Below, piece after piece: positions 11,706 through 23,218 of a stretch of DNA of 64,000 nt. A program made the translations under genes and the position numbers. The stretch covers positions 179,345,065 to 179,409,064 of the forward strand of contig CM060988.1 of assembly GCA_030765065.1 (NCBI GenBank), written 5' to 3'. Each line of letters starts with the position of its first letter. Position 1 is the stretch's first letter. Source of the stretch: Deroplatys truncata. Taxonomy: Eukaryota > Arthropoda > Insecta > Mantodea > Mantidae. The notes under the pieces were generated by a model, which was not told where the DNA came from, did no database searches, and worked only from the letters and a program-made list of their open reading frames with translations.

Positions 11706-12732
11706 TGAGGCAGTATTTGTATTACCTGAATAATTTCAATTGCATTATGCCTTGAAACAATATGTATGTAATAATTATTTTAAAATGTATGTAACAGTCA
11801 TTGCATATGCTTATTTTTATTGTAAACATGTTTAATAACGTTATGTGAATACATTACATACTTTAATAATGCAAGAGCTGTGAGAATAATAAGTTTTAAG
11901 TTGCTGCTAACATGAGGTAATAATGAGGTAACCTTGTGGCAATAATGAGTTTGAGAGTTTGAATGTTACTAGTCATGATTAGAGCAAAGATAATGTAAAT
12001 TTTGTGACAGTTTAAAATTAGCCAATAAATAGCAAACAAAAAGCTTTAAGTAAAATGCAGATATTCTATTGGACTAGAATTAGCAAATCAGAGACTTGAA
12101 ATACCGAAGCTTACGGGTTTAACGGTTGTAGTAATGTTCAGTTGCTGGCAAACCTTGGTAGTGACCAGATGGAATATGTGTTCTCTACAGAAATATTACG
12201 TGTGAATCGTAAAATATGTCTACGCGTTAGCTAAGTGAAAGTATTAAAGAATCTCACAGCTCTTAAAAAGTGTAGTACTTTATTAAAATGTGCAAGGATT
12301 AATAAAAGAAGTGAATTTAAAATTTTAAATTCTGTGTATGTCTACAATTATTGTCGTACCGCACCCTGCCTAAGAGAAACGTGACTCTACAAACATTACT
12401 GAAGCAGCCGAGGCAAATTTAAACATAAATAATATATATAGAAGCACTTTTTAATAACAAAGTTAAATATTATAGTGTAAAATCAGCTTCTCGTACGCAG
12501 CAGCATATTGTGTAACAATAGTAACTATTACGTAATCAACAACTTCAAACCGACGCCCAAAGCGTGTTGCAAACTTCTTAAACAAAGTAAACTCCAAGAT
12601 CAATACTTCAAGTTGGCTTCCAATGTGAGAAGCTAAATAATATACGTAAATATAATACGTAAGCACACATCTACTTCAAGTTGGCTGCCGTACGTGGGGC
12701 AGTTAAAATAAAGCAACTATAATTCTACTTCA
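11706..12732 (+). mobile_element. Solo LTR with 4 bp target duplication AACG
   Basis: A 1027 bp unit begins TGAGGCAGTATTT and ends CTACTTCA, flanked by AACG at 11702-11705 and 12733-12736. The host sequence joined across it matches the uninterrupted repeat A copy near 35383-35410. An internal copy of the terminus, CTACTTCA at 12671-12678, is followed by AG and the PBS-like TTGGCTGCCGTACGTGGGGC (12681-12700). Another such unit lies near 12604-12632. No gag or pol sequence is present. The 4 bp duplication suits a Gypsy- or BEL-like integrase, but the superfamily is not proven. Confidence 0.88.
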
Positions 12733-12935
12733 AACGCCAGCATATAAACACCTGACTATCGCTTCAGTTTCTTTTATTTCTCTTGCACCTACAACGGAAT
12801 GTGTAATGAAACAATGATTAGATAGAAAATAAGTAAGTTTTTGAAAGAATAGTTTGCAGAAGAGACATTAAAAATAAGCGATGGCGGCTGAAGAAAGTAA
12901 TGTGAATGCAACACATCACATTTTTAAACATCTGA
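12733..12935 (-). repeat. Repeat A piece, right flank of the LTR
   Basis: It resumes with ccagcatataaacacctgactatcgctt and ends with the 5' terminus block aatgcaacacatcacattt. Confidence 0.65.
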
Positions 12936-13360
12936 AATGTCCCCCTAGCCTCCTGTTATTACCCACAACAAAAGATGTACCTATTAAGACATTTTAGCCA
13001 CTAAGCATCATATCTGTCAAGGCATAGCTAGAAGAAGAATTTTAGTTATGAAAATAAATGATAATAGATAGAGAAAAGTGTGTGCTTTTAACACGACAGC
13101 TTTGTGGTTGGTTGTTATTGCAATATTTACCAGAGGCCCGTACTCTTCCAGAAGTGATGTAGATGCACCGCTTTTGGCCTCGAGAGATCCAGATATACTG
13201 TTGGCCCTTGTTCCGTCTGCACGCAGTTGATAACCGCAAGCAATAACAACAGTACTACAGTCATCTTAACCTGAAAAACAATACAATATTCTACAATACT
13301 TATCGGAAAATGACGTGTGTACGTTCAACTGTTATTTTTACTTTCTCTAAATTAAATTGA
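12936..13360. other. Unassigned
   Basis: A short minus open frame (13042-13239) has no recognisable domain. Confidence 0.35.
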
Positions 13361-13598
13361 GTTTTATTTATGGACGCACTTTTAACTGCTATGGTCCTTG
13401 GCGTTCCATTCTGTATTGGGCGTGAAAAACCGGAAATTTTGCTCAGAAGGCTAATTATCAGGCTTGAGGTTCTTCTACTTTCATAAATCTACTACACGGG
13501 ACCACCAGCTTTACTTCCCTTCCAAAGGAAGGATTTTTATGCGCTCCGCCAGGTTTGAACCCGCGACCTCGGAAACAAGGTAACATTAGACCACGGAG
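13361..13598 (-). mobile_element. SINE family 1 copy
   Basis: Minus orientation. The B-box appears as ggtttgaacc on plus (near 13551-13560), the head ends at ccacggag, and the tail is tttattta on the left. The middle has a short deletion next to 'ggatttttatgcg'. Confidence 0.85.
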
Positions 13599-13643
13599 TT
13601 ATGCTGTTCACAGACATACACACGGACCATTTTCTAAAAGTGC
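13599..13643 (+). repeat. Repeat A sliver
   Basis: ttatgctgttcacagacata through 'aaaagtgctttt' matches the CA-rich block of repeat A in plus orientation, immediately abutting a minus copy. Confidence 0.6.
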
Positions 13644-14500
13644 TTTTTACTTTCTCTACTACGTATAGTAAATAGGGGAAGTATTGCATTCCACCCCAAA
13701 ATTCGATACCGAGATTTCACCGGAAATACATGTTTTGAGACCCCCTGAATCAAAAACAAATTTTTAGAAAAAAGTCTGTGTGTATCTGCGTGGATATATG
13801 CGTGTCTGTGTATGTGTCTGTGAACAGCGTAACTCAAAATACCAAAAATTACAGATAAATACCAAACTTGGTACTCGAGTTTATCATCATCCAAGGATGC
13901 GACATGAAGATCTTCAAGAAAATCCCCCACCCTAGACTACCCTTTACATGAAACATTTTTGGAAAATTTTTATTTTCTTAAAAATGGCTAACGATTTTGA
14001 TTAAAATATCACATGTTTAAGATACTTTCATGGCCAATGAAATGCATATCTTGAATTTTCTGGGAATGTCCTCAAAATTCGTCTTCATTCTGAGTGAATT
14101 TTGCATTACTAAAACCTAAGAGATATACAAAAGTTTACTACACAAAAAATGTATATCTCCTTAAAGCACATAATTTATGTCGCACATTTTCCGTTTCCGA
14201 GATATTCTTGTTATTTGTTTGAATTTTCCAATACTTATACTTCTTGTCAAATAGGAATCTATTTTTTATGTCCTGGACATGCAAAGAGAACGGAATACTC
14301 CACATAGCAACCGGCTCTTAAAATATTTGACTATCGCTTAAAGTCTACCATATTCCCCTTGCACCTACAAGAAAATTAGCAATAAGATAGAGTCTGCAAA
14401 TGTTTATCTCGATTAACATGAAGTAGATGGAGAATAAGCGTTTGTAAAAATAGTTCGTACAAGAGTAGAGAAAGTCATGCGAGTCTAACACATCAAATTT
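13644..14500 (-). repeat. Repeat A, near full-length copy
   Basis: It runs from the 3' terminus actttctctactacgtatag to the 5' terminus gtctaacacatcaaattt. It keeps a minus open frame (13634-13930) with FLEDLHVASL, GVSKHVFPVKSRYR and IRSRESKK. Confidence 0.85.
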
Positions 14501-14504
14501 TTTT

Positions 14505-14612
14505 ATTCAAGGGCCTCAAAAACATGTATTTCCGGTGAAATCTCAGTATCGAAGTTTTGGGTGGAATGCAATTCTTCCCTTGCTTACTATACGTAGTAGA
14601 GAAAGTAAAAAT
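14505..14612 (+). repeat. Repeat A, 3' end fragment
   Basis: From ggcctcaaaaacatgtattt to cgtagtagagaaagtaaaaa, inverted relative to the copy it abuts. Confidence 0.7.
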
Positions 14613-14839
14613 AGAGATAAAATTCGCGTAATTGCTGTGACAATTGGCAGTGTTCTTTTACTCCAATCCTAAATTCCAATGCAGCTACTTAATATTGTAT
14701 GCAATTAATCCTCACCTCCTACCCCTCATTACAATAAATATAATACGGTTTTAACAAGTGTTAATTGCTTGCACACGCATTCAATGTGGAGGCCAACTTA
14801 TTTTATTGTTGATATTGGTTAGTGTGATTTATTTGTTTT

Positions 14840-15010
14840 TAAGATGTCAACAAATAGAAAGCGTATTGTAATAAGCATTGAAAAGAAGCTCAAAGACGTT
14901 AGCGACAGAGTGACGGGAGATTCAAAGAATTAGACATAACAACTGTAAATTCATATTCAAATCTTAACAGGAAGTATTAAAGTTATGGCATTATCAATAA
15001 CACAAAACTT
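14840..15010 (+). pseudogene. Possible pogo/Tigger transposase N-terminal fragment
   Basis: An ATG at 14843 opens MSTNRKRIVISIEKKLKDVS, which resembles the N-terminal CENP-B/psq-type DNA-binding start of pogo-like transposases ('KRK..LSIE.KL'). A shift later, ELDITTVNSYSNLNRK could be the recognition helix. It breaks off by about 15000. Short and damaged. Confidence 0.4.
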
Positions 15011-15149
15011 TTGTTTTTGAGTAGCTTTGCTTTTTATAGAACAAAGCAGTGAATCAGCACCAACAGATACGGACGTTTTTGCTTATGTTTTTATCATGGC
15101 GAGATACGCTTTCGCCATCACCTATTGTGTTCAGTGTGATTCCCTTTAA

Positions 15150-16164
15150 CTATGGCTCTGCAGCGCAATTTTCATTGAAAAAGGCTTCGTCTAAGAACAG
15201 GAAGGGGGGTGTTAGCCCACTCCTCCTGGCAGGCTTTCCAGAGTCCTTCAAATGTGGTAGGACGCCGAGAAACAAGGCACTGTTTCAGCAGACCAAATCT
15301 GCAAAAATCCATTGGCGATGCATCTACTGACTTCACAGGGATCCTTTAAAATAGCATCACATTGACACTCGTTTCCATAGCTTACCAGTGGTGATAATGC
15401 TGGGAAGGCCAGGAAGTGTGAATGGATGCTTTATCGATGTGGATCCAAACGTTTGGGGCATCATCGCCATACAACCGAGGAATCTCTTCATCAAAAATTG
15501 GGTCCATAACATTCCTTTGATAGTAAGCTGCATTAATTTTTACTTTGTTGGCAACTCTGTGAATGCCGAGTTCCCCCCCCCCCAAGAGCAATAGCCTGCA
15601 ACCACCATGAATCCCTTGGAAAACTTTTCCCTGTTCTCCCGAATAAAGTTGGCCCACTTGATGGTAATAAATGGCTCAGGTTTTTTTCTCTCTCATCTAA
15701 ATAAACCCATGCTTCATCTAAAGCACTTTTCACCTGCCAAGTGGTGTTCCTAGAGTTTCCTTTACGTTGGTGAAGCGTTCTCTGATGTGCCGCTCTTTCA
15801 AGAGCGTGTCCACGTGCTTTATGGCGCCGTTCTAGACCCAAATTGCTGTGTATTATCCAATGGACGGTCCCTTTGGATATTCCAATGCGGCTGGAAATAC
15901 TTATTTGAGTTGATGAGTTTTCTTGAGTCACTGTGGCTATTATTGCTTTAGGTCGGTTGGTTGTGGCCTTTTTCTTGCTAGGTTTTTTGCACACTGAGCC
16001 TCAGGTGGGAATACATTTTTATGCAACTCTGTTATACGCCCCACACACGACTTACTTATGGCAAGACCTTTTTGTTTGCAGCTTTCCACTATAATTGAAA
16101 GTCTGTAACCGGCATCGGAAAGCTCAACAATGTACCCCTGCCACAAGTCAGCGGTTTCCAGCAA
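15150..16164 (-). pseudogene. maT-like Tc1/mariner transposase, several frameshifts
   Basis: Minus-strand pieces in order: an N-terminal HTH (16164-15940, MLETADLWQGYIVELSDAGY); a second HTH with ISSRIGISKGTVHWII; the first catalytic Asp in ALDEAWVYLDE (about 15715); KINAAYYQRNVMDPIFDEE; a second Asp in VWIHIDKAS (about 15430); and, after a shift, a third Asp within ASPMDFCRFGLLK (about 15310). The stop is at 15150. All three catalytic Asp codons survive, but frameshifts and a deletion after HTS make the gene inactive. Terminal inverted repeats were not identified. The middle frame is inflated by a C-run (15573-15582). Confidence 0.8.
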
Positions 16165-16189
16165 TCGAGAACAGATCGTCCAGGTTCAC

Positions 16190-16869
16190 CTGGGCGGAGT
16201 GTGATAGCCACAGTATGCGATAAAGAAGATTTTAAAGAATATACACAAGCTTTCGATATTTGTCTATTTGTCTTGGGCGGAGTTTAGCTTTCTGTGCTAG
16301 CGGTGATCCCACATGGGCGGACTAGCGACCATGTGGTGACCAAGCCCAATACTGCTTAACTTGTGGTCGTCAAGCCAAGCAGGCCGGCATGGCAACAAAG
16401 CAGGATGGGGAAACTAGGTAATGGTATGGGGGTACCCAAGTTGGCAGCAGGGAGGGTCGCTGCTAGATGGTCACTCATACAGCTAGTGACCAAGCCTAAT
16501 GCAGCTTAACTTGGGAGAGTTTTTGGTGTGAGGGTTTGGCAGACCTCAGCCTCGGGGGCCCAAGCCGTCCTTCGGCAACCGGTAACTCTTTCTCCGCCTT
16601 GGCGCCTTAAGGTCGTAGCGGCCCAAAAGTTCACCAGCTGGTTGGTGTGGTAAGTGATTTTCGTGTACATGGTACAGGTTCTCTCTCGCACCACGTCCAC
16701 GATGTATGGGAGACCGGAATGGGTGTGTAGGATGTATGTCAACGGTTTTTTGAAGTCATTACGAGTAAACTTCGCCTCAGACTGGCCCAGCAGACATCTG
16801 GCACTCTCAGTGAGCTGATGCAATAATAAACATAAGCAGTTTGACAATGACAAGAGTGGGAGGGCGATT
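16190..16869. other. GC-rich unclassified repeat-like region
   Basis: It holds a direct repeat of about 28 bp, 'gtgaccaagcccaat' plus 'gcttaacttg', at 16336-16363 and 16486-16513 (150 bp period). A long minus open frame (16506-16853) has no clear domain. The composition suggests the untranslated part of a retroelement. Family unknown. Confidence 0.4.
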
Positions 16870-16949
16870 CAAAATCGTCTGAGCTGAAGTGAAGCAACCC
16901 TGTATAACGTTTATCAAACGTTGCGAGAGGAAAGTTCAGAAAAAAGTAA

Positions 16950-17260
16950 CTGATTTTACGAAATAATGTTTGTAAACGCCATAAGGTATATTTTAATACT
17001 GTATGCAGTAGTAGCTTTCATTAATATTATTAATGCATTTGGAATAAAACTGATTTCTTCCTTTCGTTGCTTAAAATGGTTTACCATCGACTGTCCGAAA
17101 AAAAGAAACGTTATCTGAAATTGATCTGCCCTCTTTAGTTCTGTTAAGAGGGCTTCTAGTATACCGAAAAAATTACATACTTCGTATTTAAGTTCAGCAA
17201 CTTCCGAGGATTGGACACGAAGGCCCCAAACTAATCTCTCTCTCTCTCCACACATGGCTC
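16950..17260 (-). pseudogene. Possible hAT-like transposase fragment
   Basis: The minus frame encodes ELKYEVCNFFGILEALLTELKR followed by QFQITFLFFG, reminiscent of the hAT/ZMYM1-type 'Y....F...LD....L..RF' region. The match is weak and short, and chance is possible. Confidence 0.25.
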
Positions 17261-17377
17261 TAATATTCGCACGACAAATAAAATTTATATATTGTATTTA
17301 CTGCGAATACCCTGTGAAAGCTTAGGCAATTTTGTGTAACTTTATAACTGGTATACCATAAGAAATAGACAAAAAAA

Positions 17378-18256
17378 TCTGATGTGATACATTCACATGA
17401 CCCCCTCCACCATCTATCTTTATTAATGGGTATACAAACTATTCTTACCAAAGTTTATTTTTCTATCTACTACATTTAATTCAAATAAACATTTGCAAAA
17501 ATAGCTACACTACAAATTTCGCTATAAATAAAAAGAGAACGATAGTCAAATGTTAAAAAAAAACTGCACGCTGTATGCTAGCCTTAAAATTCCATACTGT
17601 TTCCGAGTAATCGCGAAAAAACAGCTGAAAATCGATGAGACTAAAAGAGTAAATATTAAACAATTCAAACCTTTAATTACGGATATCTCAGAAATGGCTT
17701 ATGCCACTGAAAAACGTATTTTACGTAAATTGTGTTTTTTAATGAGATATACATTTTTTTTGTGGAGCGTTTTCGTCTATCGCTTAACGTTTACCAGTTA
17801 CACAAGATTATACAAAATTCCTTCCGAATGAAGAGGATTTCCTAGGCTATTCCCAGAAAATTCAAGATATACTTTTTTTTGTCATTTAAATATCTTTAAT
17901 ATGTGGTATTTTAATCAAGATCGTTAGCCATTTTTTAAAAAATCAATTTCTTTAAAAATGCCCCATGCAAAGAATAGTTGGGCTGGGGGATTTTCTTGAA
18001 AATCTTCGTGTTGCATCTTTAGAAGGTACTGAACCTAAATACCAAGTGAAGTATCTATCCATTTTTCGTTTTTTAGTTATGCTCTTCGCAGACAGACAAG
18101 ACAGATACACACACACACGGACCGTTTTATAAAAATGCTTATGTTTAATTTAGGGGGTCTCAAAACATGTATTTCCAGTGAAATCTCGGTATCCAGTTTT
18201 TTGGGTGGAACGTAATACCTTCTCTACCTACTACGAACATAGTAGGGAAAGTAAAA
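17378..18256 (+). repeat. Repeat A copy, first of a tandem pair
   Basis: 5' end tctgatgtgatacattc, 3' end catagtagggaaagtaaaa. It has the CA microsatellite near 18100-18118. It is immediately followed by another copy in the same orientation. Confidence 0.82.
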
Positions 18257-18257
18257 T

Positions 18258-19059
18258 CTGATGTGCTATTCACATGACTTTCTCTACTCTCTATCTTTAT
18301 TAGTGGGTATACAAACTATTCTTACTAAAGCTTATTTTTCTATCTAATACATATAATCCCAATAAACCTTGGCTACATTACACACTTCGTTATAAATAAC
18401 AAAGAGAACAAGAATAGTCAACTGTTTAACAACTGGACGCTATATCTGACCTTAAAATTCCATACTGTTTCCATGCAACTGCGAGAAACAACTGAAAACC
18501 GATGGGACTTTAAAAGAACAAGTTTTGAACAATTCGAACTTTTAATAAGAGATATATCAGAAGCGACTTATGCTACAAAAAACTTATTTGAAATAAATTG
18601 TGTATTTTAAAGAGCTCTACATTTTTCATCTATCGCTTAACGTTTACAAGTTATTCAAAATTATACAAAATTCCTTCCGAAGAGGACTTCTTAGGCTTTT
18701 ACCAGAAAATTCAAGATATACGTTTTATTTGTCATGTCTTTAATATATGCTATTTTAATCAAAATCATTAGAGCCATTTTTTAAAAAATCAAAACCTTTT
18801 AAAAATGTTCCAGGTAAAGGATAGTTGGGGTGGGGGAATTTTCTTGAAAATCTTCGTGTCGCAACCTTGGAAGATACTAAACTCAAATACAAAGTATGGT
18901 GGTTGTCCGACAGACACACACACGGACATGTTTCCAAAAATGCTTTATTTGGATTCAGGGCACCTCAAAACATATATTTCCGGTGAAATCTCGGTATCGA
19001 ATTTTTGGGTGGAATGCAACACTTCCCCTACTTACTATACGTAGTAGAGAAAGTAAAAA
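18258..19059 (+). repeat. Repeat A copy, second of a tandem pair
   Basis: 5' end tctgatgtgctattcac, 3' end tatacgtagtagagaaagt. The plus frame 18805-19044 contains SGEISVSNFWVECNT, the alternative frame of the recurring block. Confidence 0.82.
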
Positions 19060-19082
19060 CGAATGCGTGAGACTCTCGCGCG

Positions 19083-19560
19083 TTAGAAATGAAACTTCTT
19101 AGTCAAATTCAAATTAGTCAAAACAAAAATTCCTTGGTCAAATCCTATTTGACCATGTGCATGTCGCAAACGTCGAATTTGCATAAATGGAATTTTGGGT
19201 GAAATTAACCTCTCTGACACTAAATTTTGGTAGATGACCAGGTAATTCTGGGTAGACAAAACCATTTGACTTCGATAACATTGGAAAAAGAGTATTGCGG
19301 CATGTATGGCACGCTATCACATCTCCAATCATAATGGTTGGAAACGCATACGTAAAATTTGCTCGTACATAGGATCAACAGGTTTTACATCCTCCTTGAA
19401 CCATATTCGATCACATATGGAACACACTGTACCTAGCATATTGTTGAATTGTTTATGAAATTCGTGATGACCAGCTTGAAAGAACTGAAATTTTGTGTAC
19501 GCACTGGTAGGTCTATTTCTATTTGTCAATGGCTCAGCTGAATTAGGTTCATTTCGTTCA
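19083..19560 (-). pseudogene. Helitron replicase/helicase N-terminal fragment
   Basis: Three overlapping minus frames in order give HEFHKQFNNMLGTVCSICDR IWF, then ACHTCRNTLFP and SNGFVYPELPGHLP, then LVSERLISPKIPFMQIRRL and HAHGQIG. This order (CSICDR, a CxxC turn, NGF.YP..P..LP, ERLISPR.PFM.IRRL) is the conserved N-terminal region of insect Helitron-type helicases. Two frameshifts separate the pieces. No Rep HUH motif or helicase motif follows, so it is a truncated relic. It begins 24 bp after a repeat A 3' end. Confidence 0.7.
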
Positions 19561-20689
19561 GCTCTTATACCAGCGTGTTTTCACTTGTAGACGCTACTCC
19601 AAGAAACCTCGTAATTTTGCAAATTATATAAATGAGAGCAAACTGAAAATTCGAAAAATTAGAATACAGTAGTTTCTGGAATGAAATGAGAATTTACGTT
19701 GTTTTGGAGGGAAATTGTTTGGAATTAGTATTTTTTGGCGATAAATGTTCTGAAGTAACAGCATTCTGGAATGCAAATTATGTTGGCATAGTAGTGATGT
19801 TGAGTTTGATACTCTTTGGAAAGAAATGCTTTGCTATAGACTTACAGATATAGTAAGTTTTGGAAACAAAAGCACATCTTATAACCCAATTTCCATGCAT
19901 TTAGTACATATTTTCTTGCCAAAATCTATATAATTCAAAAGAATGAATTATAAGGCTTACTTCATTTCTTTTACAAAATGGATACACTACCTTTTGGAAT
20001 TCACCTCAATTGTGGTTTAAACCTCTTCTTCCTGCATTTGACGTATTTACTTTTGCTATTATAACCTATGGTCTATATGTAGAATGCAATACATAGCAGC
20101 TATGTATTCAATTATTATATAACAAAAATTAATAACCGGAAGTTAATAATTTGGTGACACAAATTCGTTGTTAGGATCATTATAGCGTGAGTTTACAACT
20201 GCCAAGTTATCGTAACCCGATAGTATCGACCATCATGCCTAAATCTAAATGAAGGTTGGTATGTATACTCACAATCATTAAATATAATAACGTTCTGGAA
20301 TCAGAACTTTTCCTCAACTCTGACCCGAAGAATAACCACTGACCCAAAAGTTCTTTTGCAACTTTCAGCGTGATTTGACCCTTCAAAAGAACACGTTTTT
20401 CTTATACGTAACTCCGAAAATTCGATCTAGTCACGGTGCCAGTAACAAACTCTAACTTCACGGACAGTTCACTAATGACGATACCCTTGAGCACGCCCCC
20501 TTGAGGCCTTCCTTCGTTAGCAGCTCCATCTTCGGAGCGTTCCGGAACTGCAGTTGTAAACATCACAAAGTTCACGAGTCGTGATTGACTACAGCCTGAC
20601 TTAAATAGCGGTCAAAGTTCAATTTAATATCCTTCCCTCCCTTGCACTCCGTTAAAATTGTTGCCAACGCAAAAGGAACGAAAGAAATA
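19561..20689. other. Unassigned region
   Basis: No repeats or coding motifs recognised. The stretch 20480-20680 is somewhat GC-richer. Confidence 0.35.
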
Positions 20690-21111
20690 AACAAATCTTA
20701 TTGTTACGTTACATGACTTTCTCTACCCACTTTTTTTCGAACTATTCTTACAAAAGCCTTATTCTTTCTTCTTCATTAATTGTTTTGTTGCAGGTACAGG
20801 AGACTGAGACCATAGTCAAATGCGCGCGATTTAAACTGCAGATCACCCAATCACGAGTCCGTACCTTAAGAACTTCTACTATCGTGTCGATATGCCATAC
20901 CAGAAACAAATCAATGGTGACAATATTCAAAAAATGTATAGTATTGGAAAATTCAAACCAAGAGCACCGAATATCTTGGAAATGGTTGATGCCATAAAAA
21001 TGGTCTATTAGACGATCTCTAATTTATGTCATAAATTGTTTTTTGGCAAGATTTACATTTTTCATGTGATAACAGTTTGTCCATCCCTTATTCTTTATCA
21101 GTTATAAAAAC
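20690..21111 (+). repeat. Repeat A, 5' half
   Basis: It begins with the 'tgttacgttacatgactttctctac' block and ends in the target copy of the SINE. It continues at 21400-21510. Confidence 0.65.
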
Positions 21112-21399
21112 TTCTTTATAGGACTTACACGCCAATGCCTTGGGTCAGTAGGCTGTCGAGGAGCAAGCAAAACTCTAGATCATAGCATACCCAGAATTGG
21201 TGATCAGCCATGCCTGGTATGGTGAAGGAGGAAATGAAATGTGGTGATGACAGGGATGATAAGAAAACACAGGTATAAAATTATCTAACCCAATATTTGC
21301 CTAGAAACCACGAAAAAACCTTCGGTCAGGTTGGTCGGTCCCATGGTCTCCCAAATGCGAGTCACACACATTACCACGGCTCCACCTCGGTGGGTCCAT
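21112..21399 (-). mobile_element. SINE family 3 copy with 10 bp target duplication
   Basis: It is flanked by TTATAAAAAC at 21102-21111 and 21400-21409. The head on the minus strand reads 'gaggtggagccgtggtaatg' and the central block is 'cgaaaaaaccttcggtcagg'. It is inserted in repeat A. Confidence 0.85.
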
Positions 21400-22372
21400 T
21401 TATAAAAACAATACACAAAATTCAGAATGAGGAGTTTGTAAATATATTTTAAACTTGTTATTTTAATCCAAATTCATTAGAGCCATTTTGAGCCAAAGGA
21501 AATTAAAAATCTTCTTCTACTTCATGAATTTAGGCCCTTTCCTGTTTCCACATCAAGAGATCGAGTCTCTCCACTTTGATACTGAGCAACCAACCTTTCT
21601 TTTATTGAAATGGAGTAGTATGTATAATAATCTGTTGACTTACCTTGCACAGCACCCATAATGCAACCAGGGGACAATTTACATTACTGATTAGTGATTA
21701 CCATCGACAGAAAAGCCGGACTGACCAGGATATGAAATGGAAAGTAAGAAACATGTTTGCATGTAGAAGTTAGTTTGGGTATTTACTTGAAAATCTTTGC
21801 CTGAAATATTTAATGCTTGACTCAAAAATATCTTACAGGTAATTTATTGCCAACTTTATAGTACAATAAATGTTTATAATACTATATTACAATCTCTTAG
21901 TAGTACAAAAGAAACATGCCACTAATTGCTAATGTTTGACTAATGCTCATGAGTTGCTGCATAAAACAAGTGGCCCAGGCAGCTTCAACACCGGTTATTC
22001 TACTACCGAGACCACTTTACACATGAAGATAAACTCAGCCCCTTTCAACTTTTAATTACATTTCTACAAATTCTGATTCCCCGTGTTTATTTGATCTTTA
22101 CTTTACTGAAATATTTCCCTAACTACATTATATCCTTCTCTGATTTCAAATTCAGCCACTATATCTGATGGTGGACTGGACATTACCCCTCATTATTTTG
22201 GTTTTTTTTACATTCAAGAATCATATACTAATAATTATCTTTCACTCCAGTCATTGGTCATTCCTCTAAATACCTGCCCCTCTTATTCCTTTCAATTTCA
22301 CTACACCTGTCCTCAAAGGTGTATCTAGGGAAGGAGTTTTTGAGGGTTGGAACCCCTCTTACTAAAACAAAA
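21400..22372. other. Repeat A tail pieces and unassigned DNA
   Basis: 21400-21510 and 21740-21830 resemble the middle and 3' part of repeat A in plus orientation. The interval between and the rest to 22372 show no recognised feature. Confidence 0.4.
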
Positions 22373-23217
22373 TCTGATGTGTTACACTCACATGACTTTA
22401 TCTACTCTTGTAAAACTATTTTTACAAACGCTTATTCTCCGTATGGTTCATGTTAATCAAGATATCGAGATGTTAATCTTATTGCTAATTTTCTTGTAGA
22501 TGCAAGGGGAATTGCTAGGCTTTAAGCGATAGCCAAATATTTTAAGAGCTGGTTGCTATGTGGCGCATTCCATTCTCTTTGCATGTCCAGGACATAAAAA
22601 AAAGGAATAACGAATTTGAGAAAATGTTTAAGTATTGGAAGATTTAAGGGAATAACAAGCAATATCTCGAAAACGGTTCACTCAACAAAAAAAATGTACA
22701 TGACATAAATTGTGTATTTTAACGCCATCTACATTTTTGCGTAGTAAAATTTTGTCTATCTCTTATGGTTTACCAGTTATGCATACGTCGTTCACAATGA
22801 AGAATACTTTTGGAGACATTCCCAGAAAATTCGAGATATACATTTCATTTCTCATGACAATATCTTAAACATATGATATTTTAATCAAAATCGTTAGAGC
22901 CATTTTTGAGAAAATTAAAATTTTCGAAAAATGTTCCATGTAAAGGGTAGTCTGGGGTGGGGGGATTTTCTTGAAAACCTTCGTGTCGCATCTCTGGAAC
23001 ATACTGAACCTAAATACCAAGTTTGGTGTTTATCCGATTGTTTGTTTCTGAGTTATGCTGTTCACAGACACACACACAAGGACATGTTTCTAAAAATGCT
23101 TTTTTTTGGATTCAGGGGGTCTCAAAACACGTATTTCCGGTGAAATCTCGGTATCAAATTTTTGGGTGGAATACAATACTTCCCCTACTTACTATACGTA
23201 GTAGAGAAAGTAAAAAA
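22373..23217 (+). repeat. Repeat A, best-preserved reference copy (845 bp)
   Basis: 5' end tctgatgtgttacactcaca, 3' end tacgtagtagagaaagtaaa. An ACTTTCTCTACT-type motif near the 5' end is repeated inverted at the 3' end (agtagagaaagt). A stem TACTA-tacg-TAGTA (near 23190) precedes the 3' end. It has a CA-rich tract and an open frame (22931-23143 and 23023-23223) with FLENLRVASLE and GVSKHVFPVKSRYQ. Class unknown. Confidence 0.88.
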
Positions 23218-23218
23218 A

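Noticed and set aside
22373..23217. Repeat A as a standard Helitron
   Set aside because: It starts TC and has a 3' stem, but no CTRR terminus and no clear A/T insertion site could be shown.
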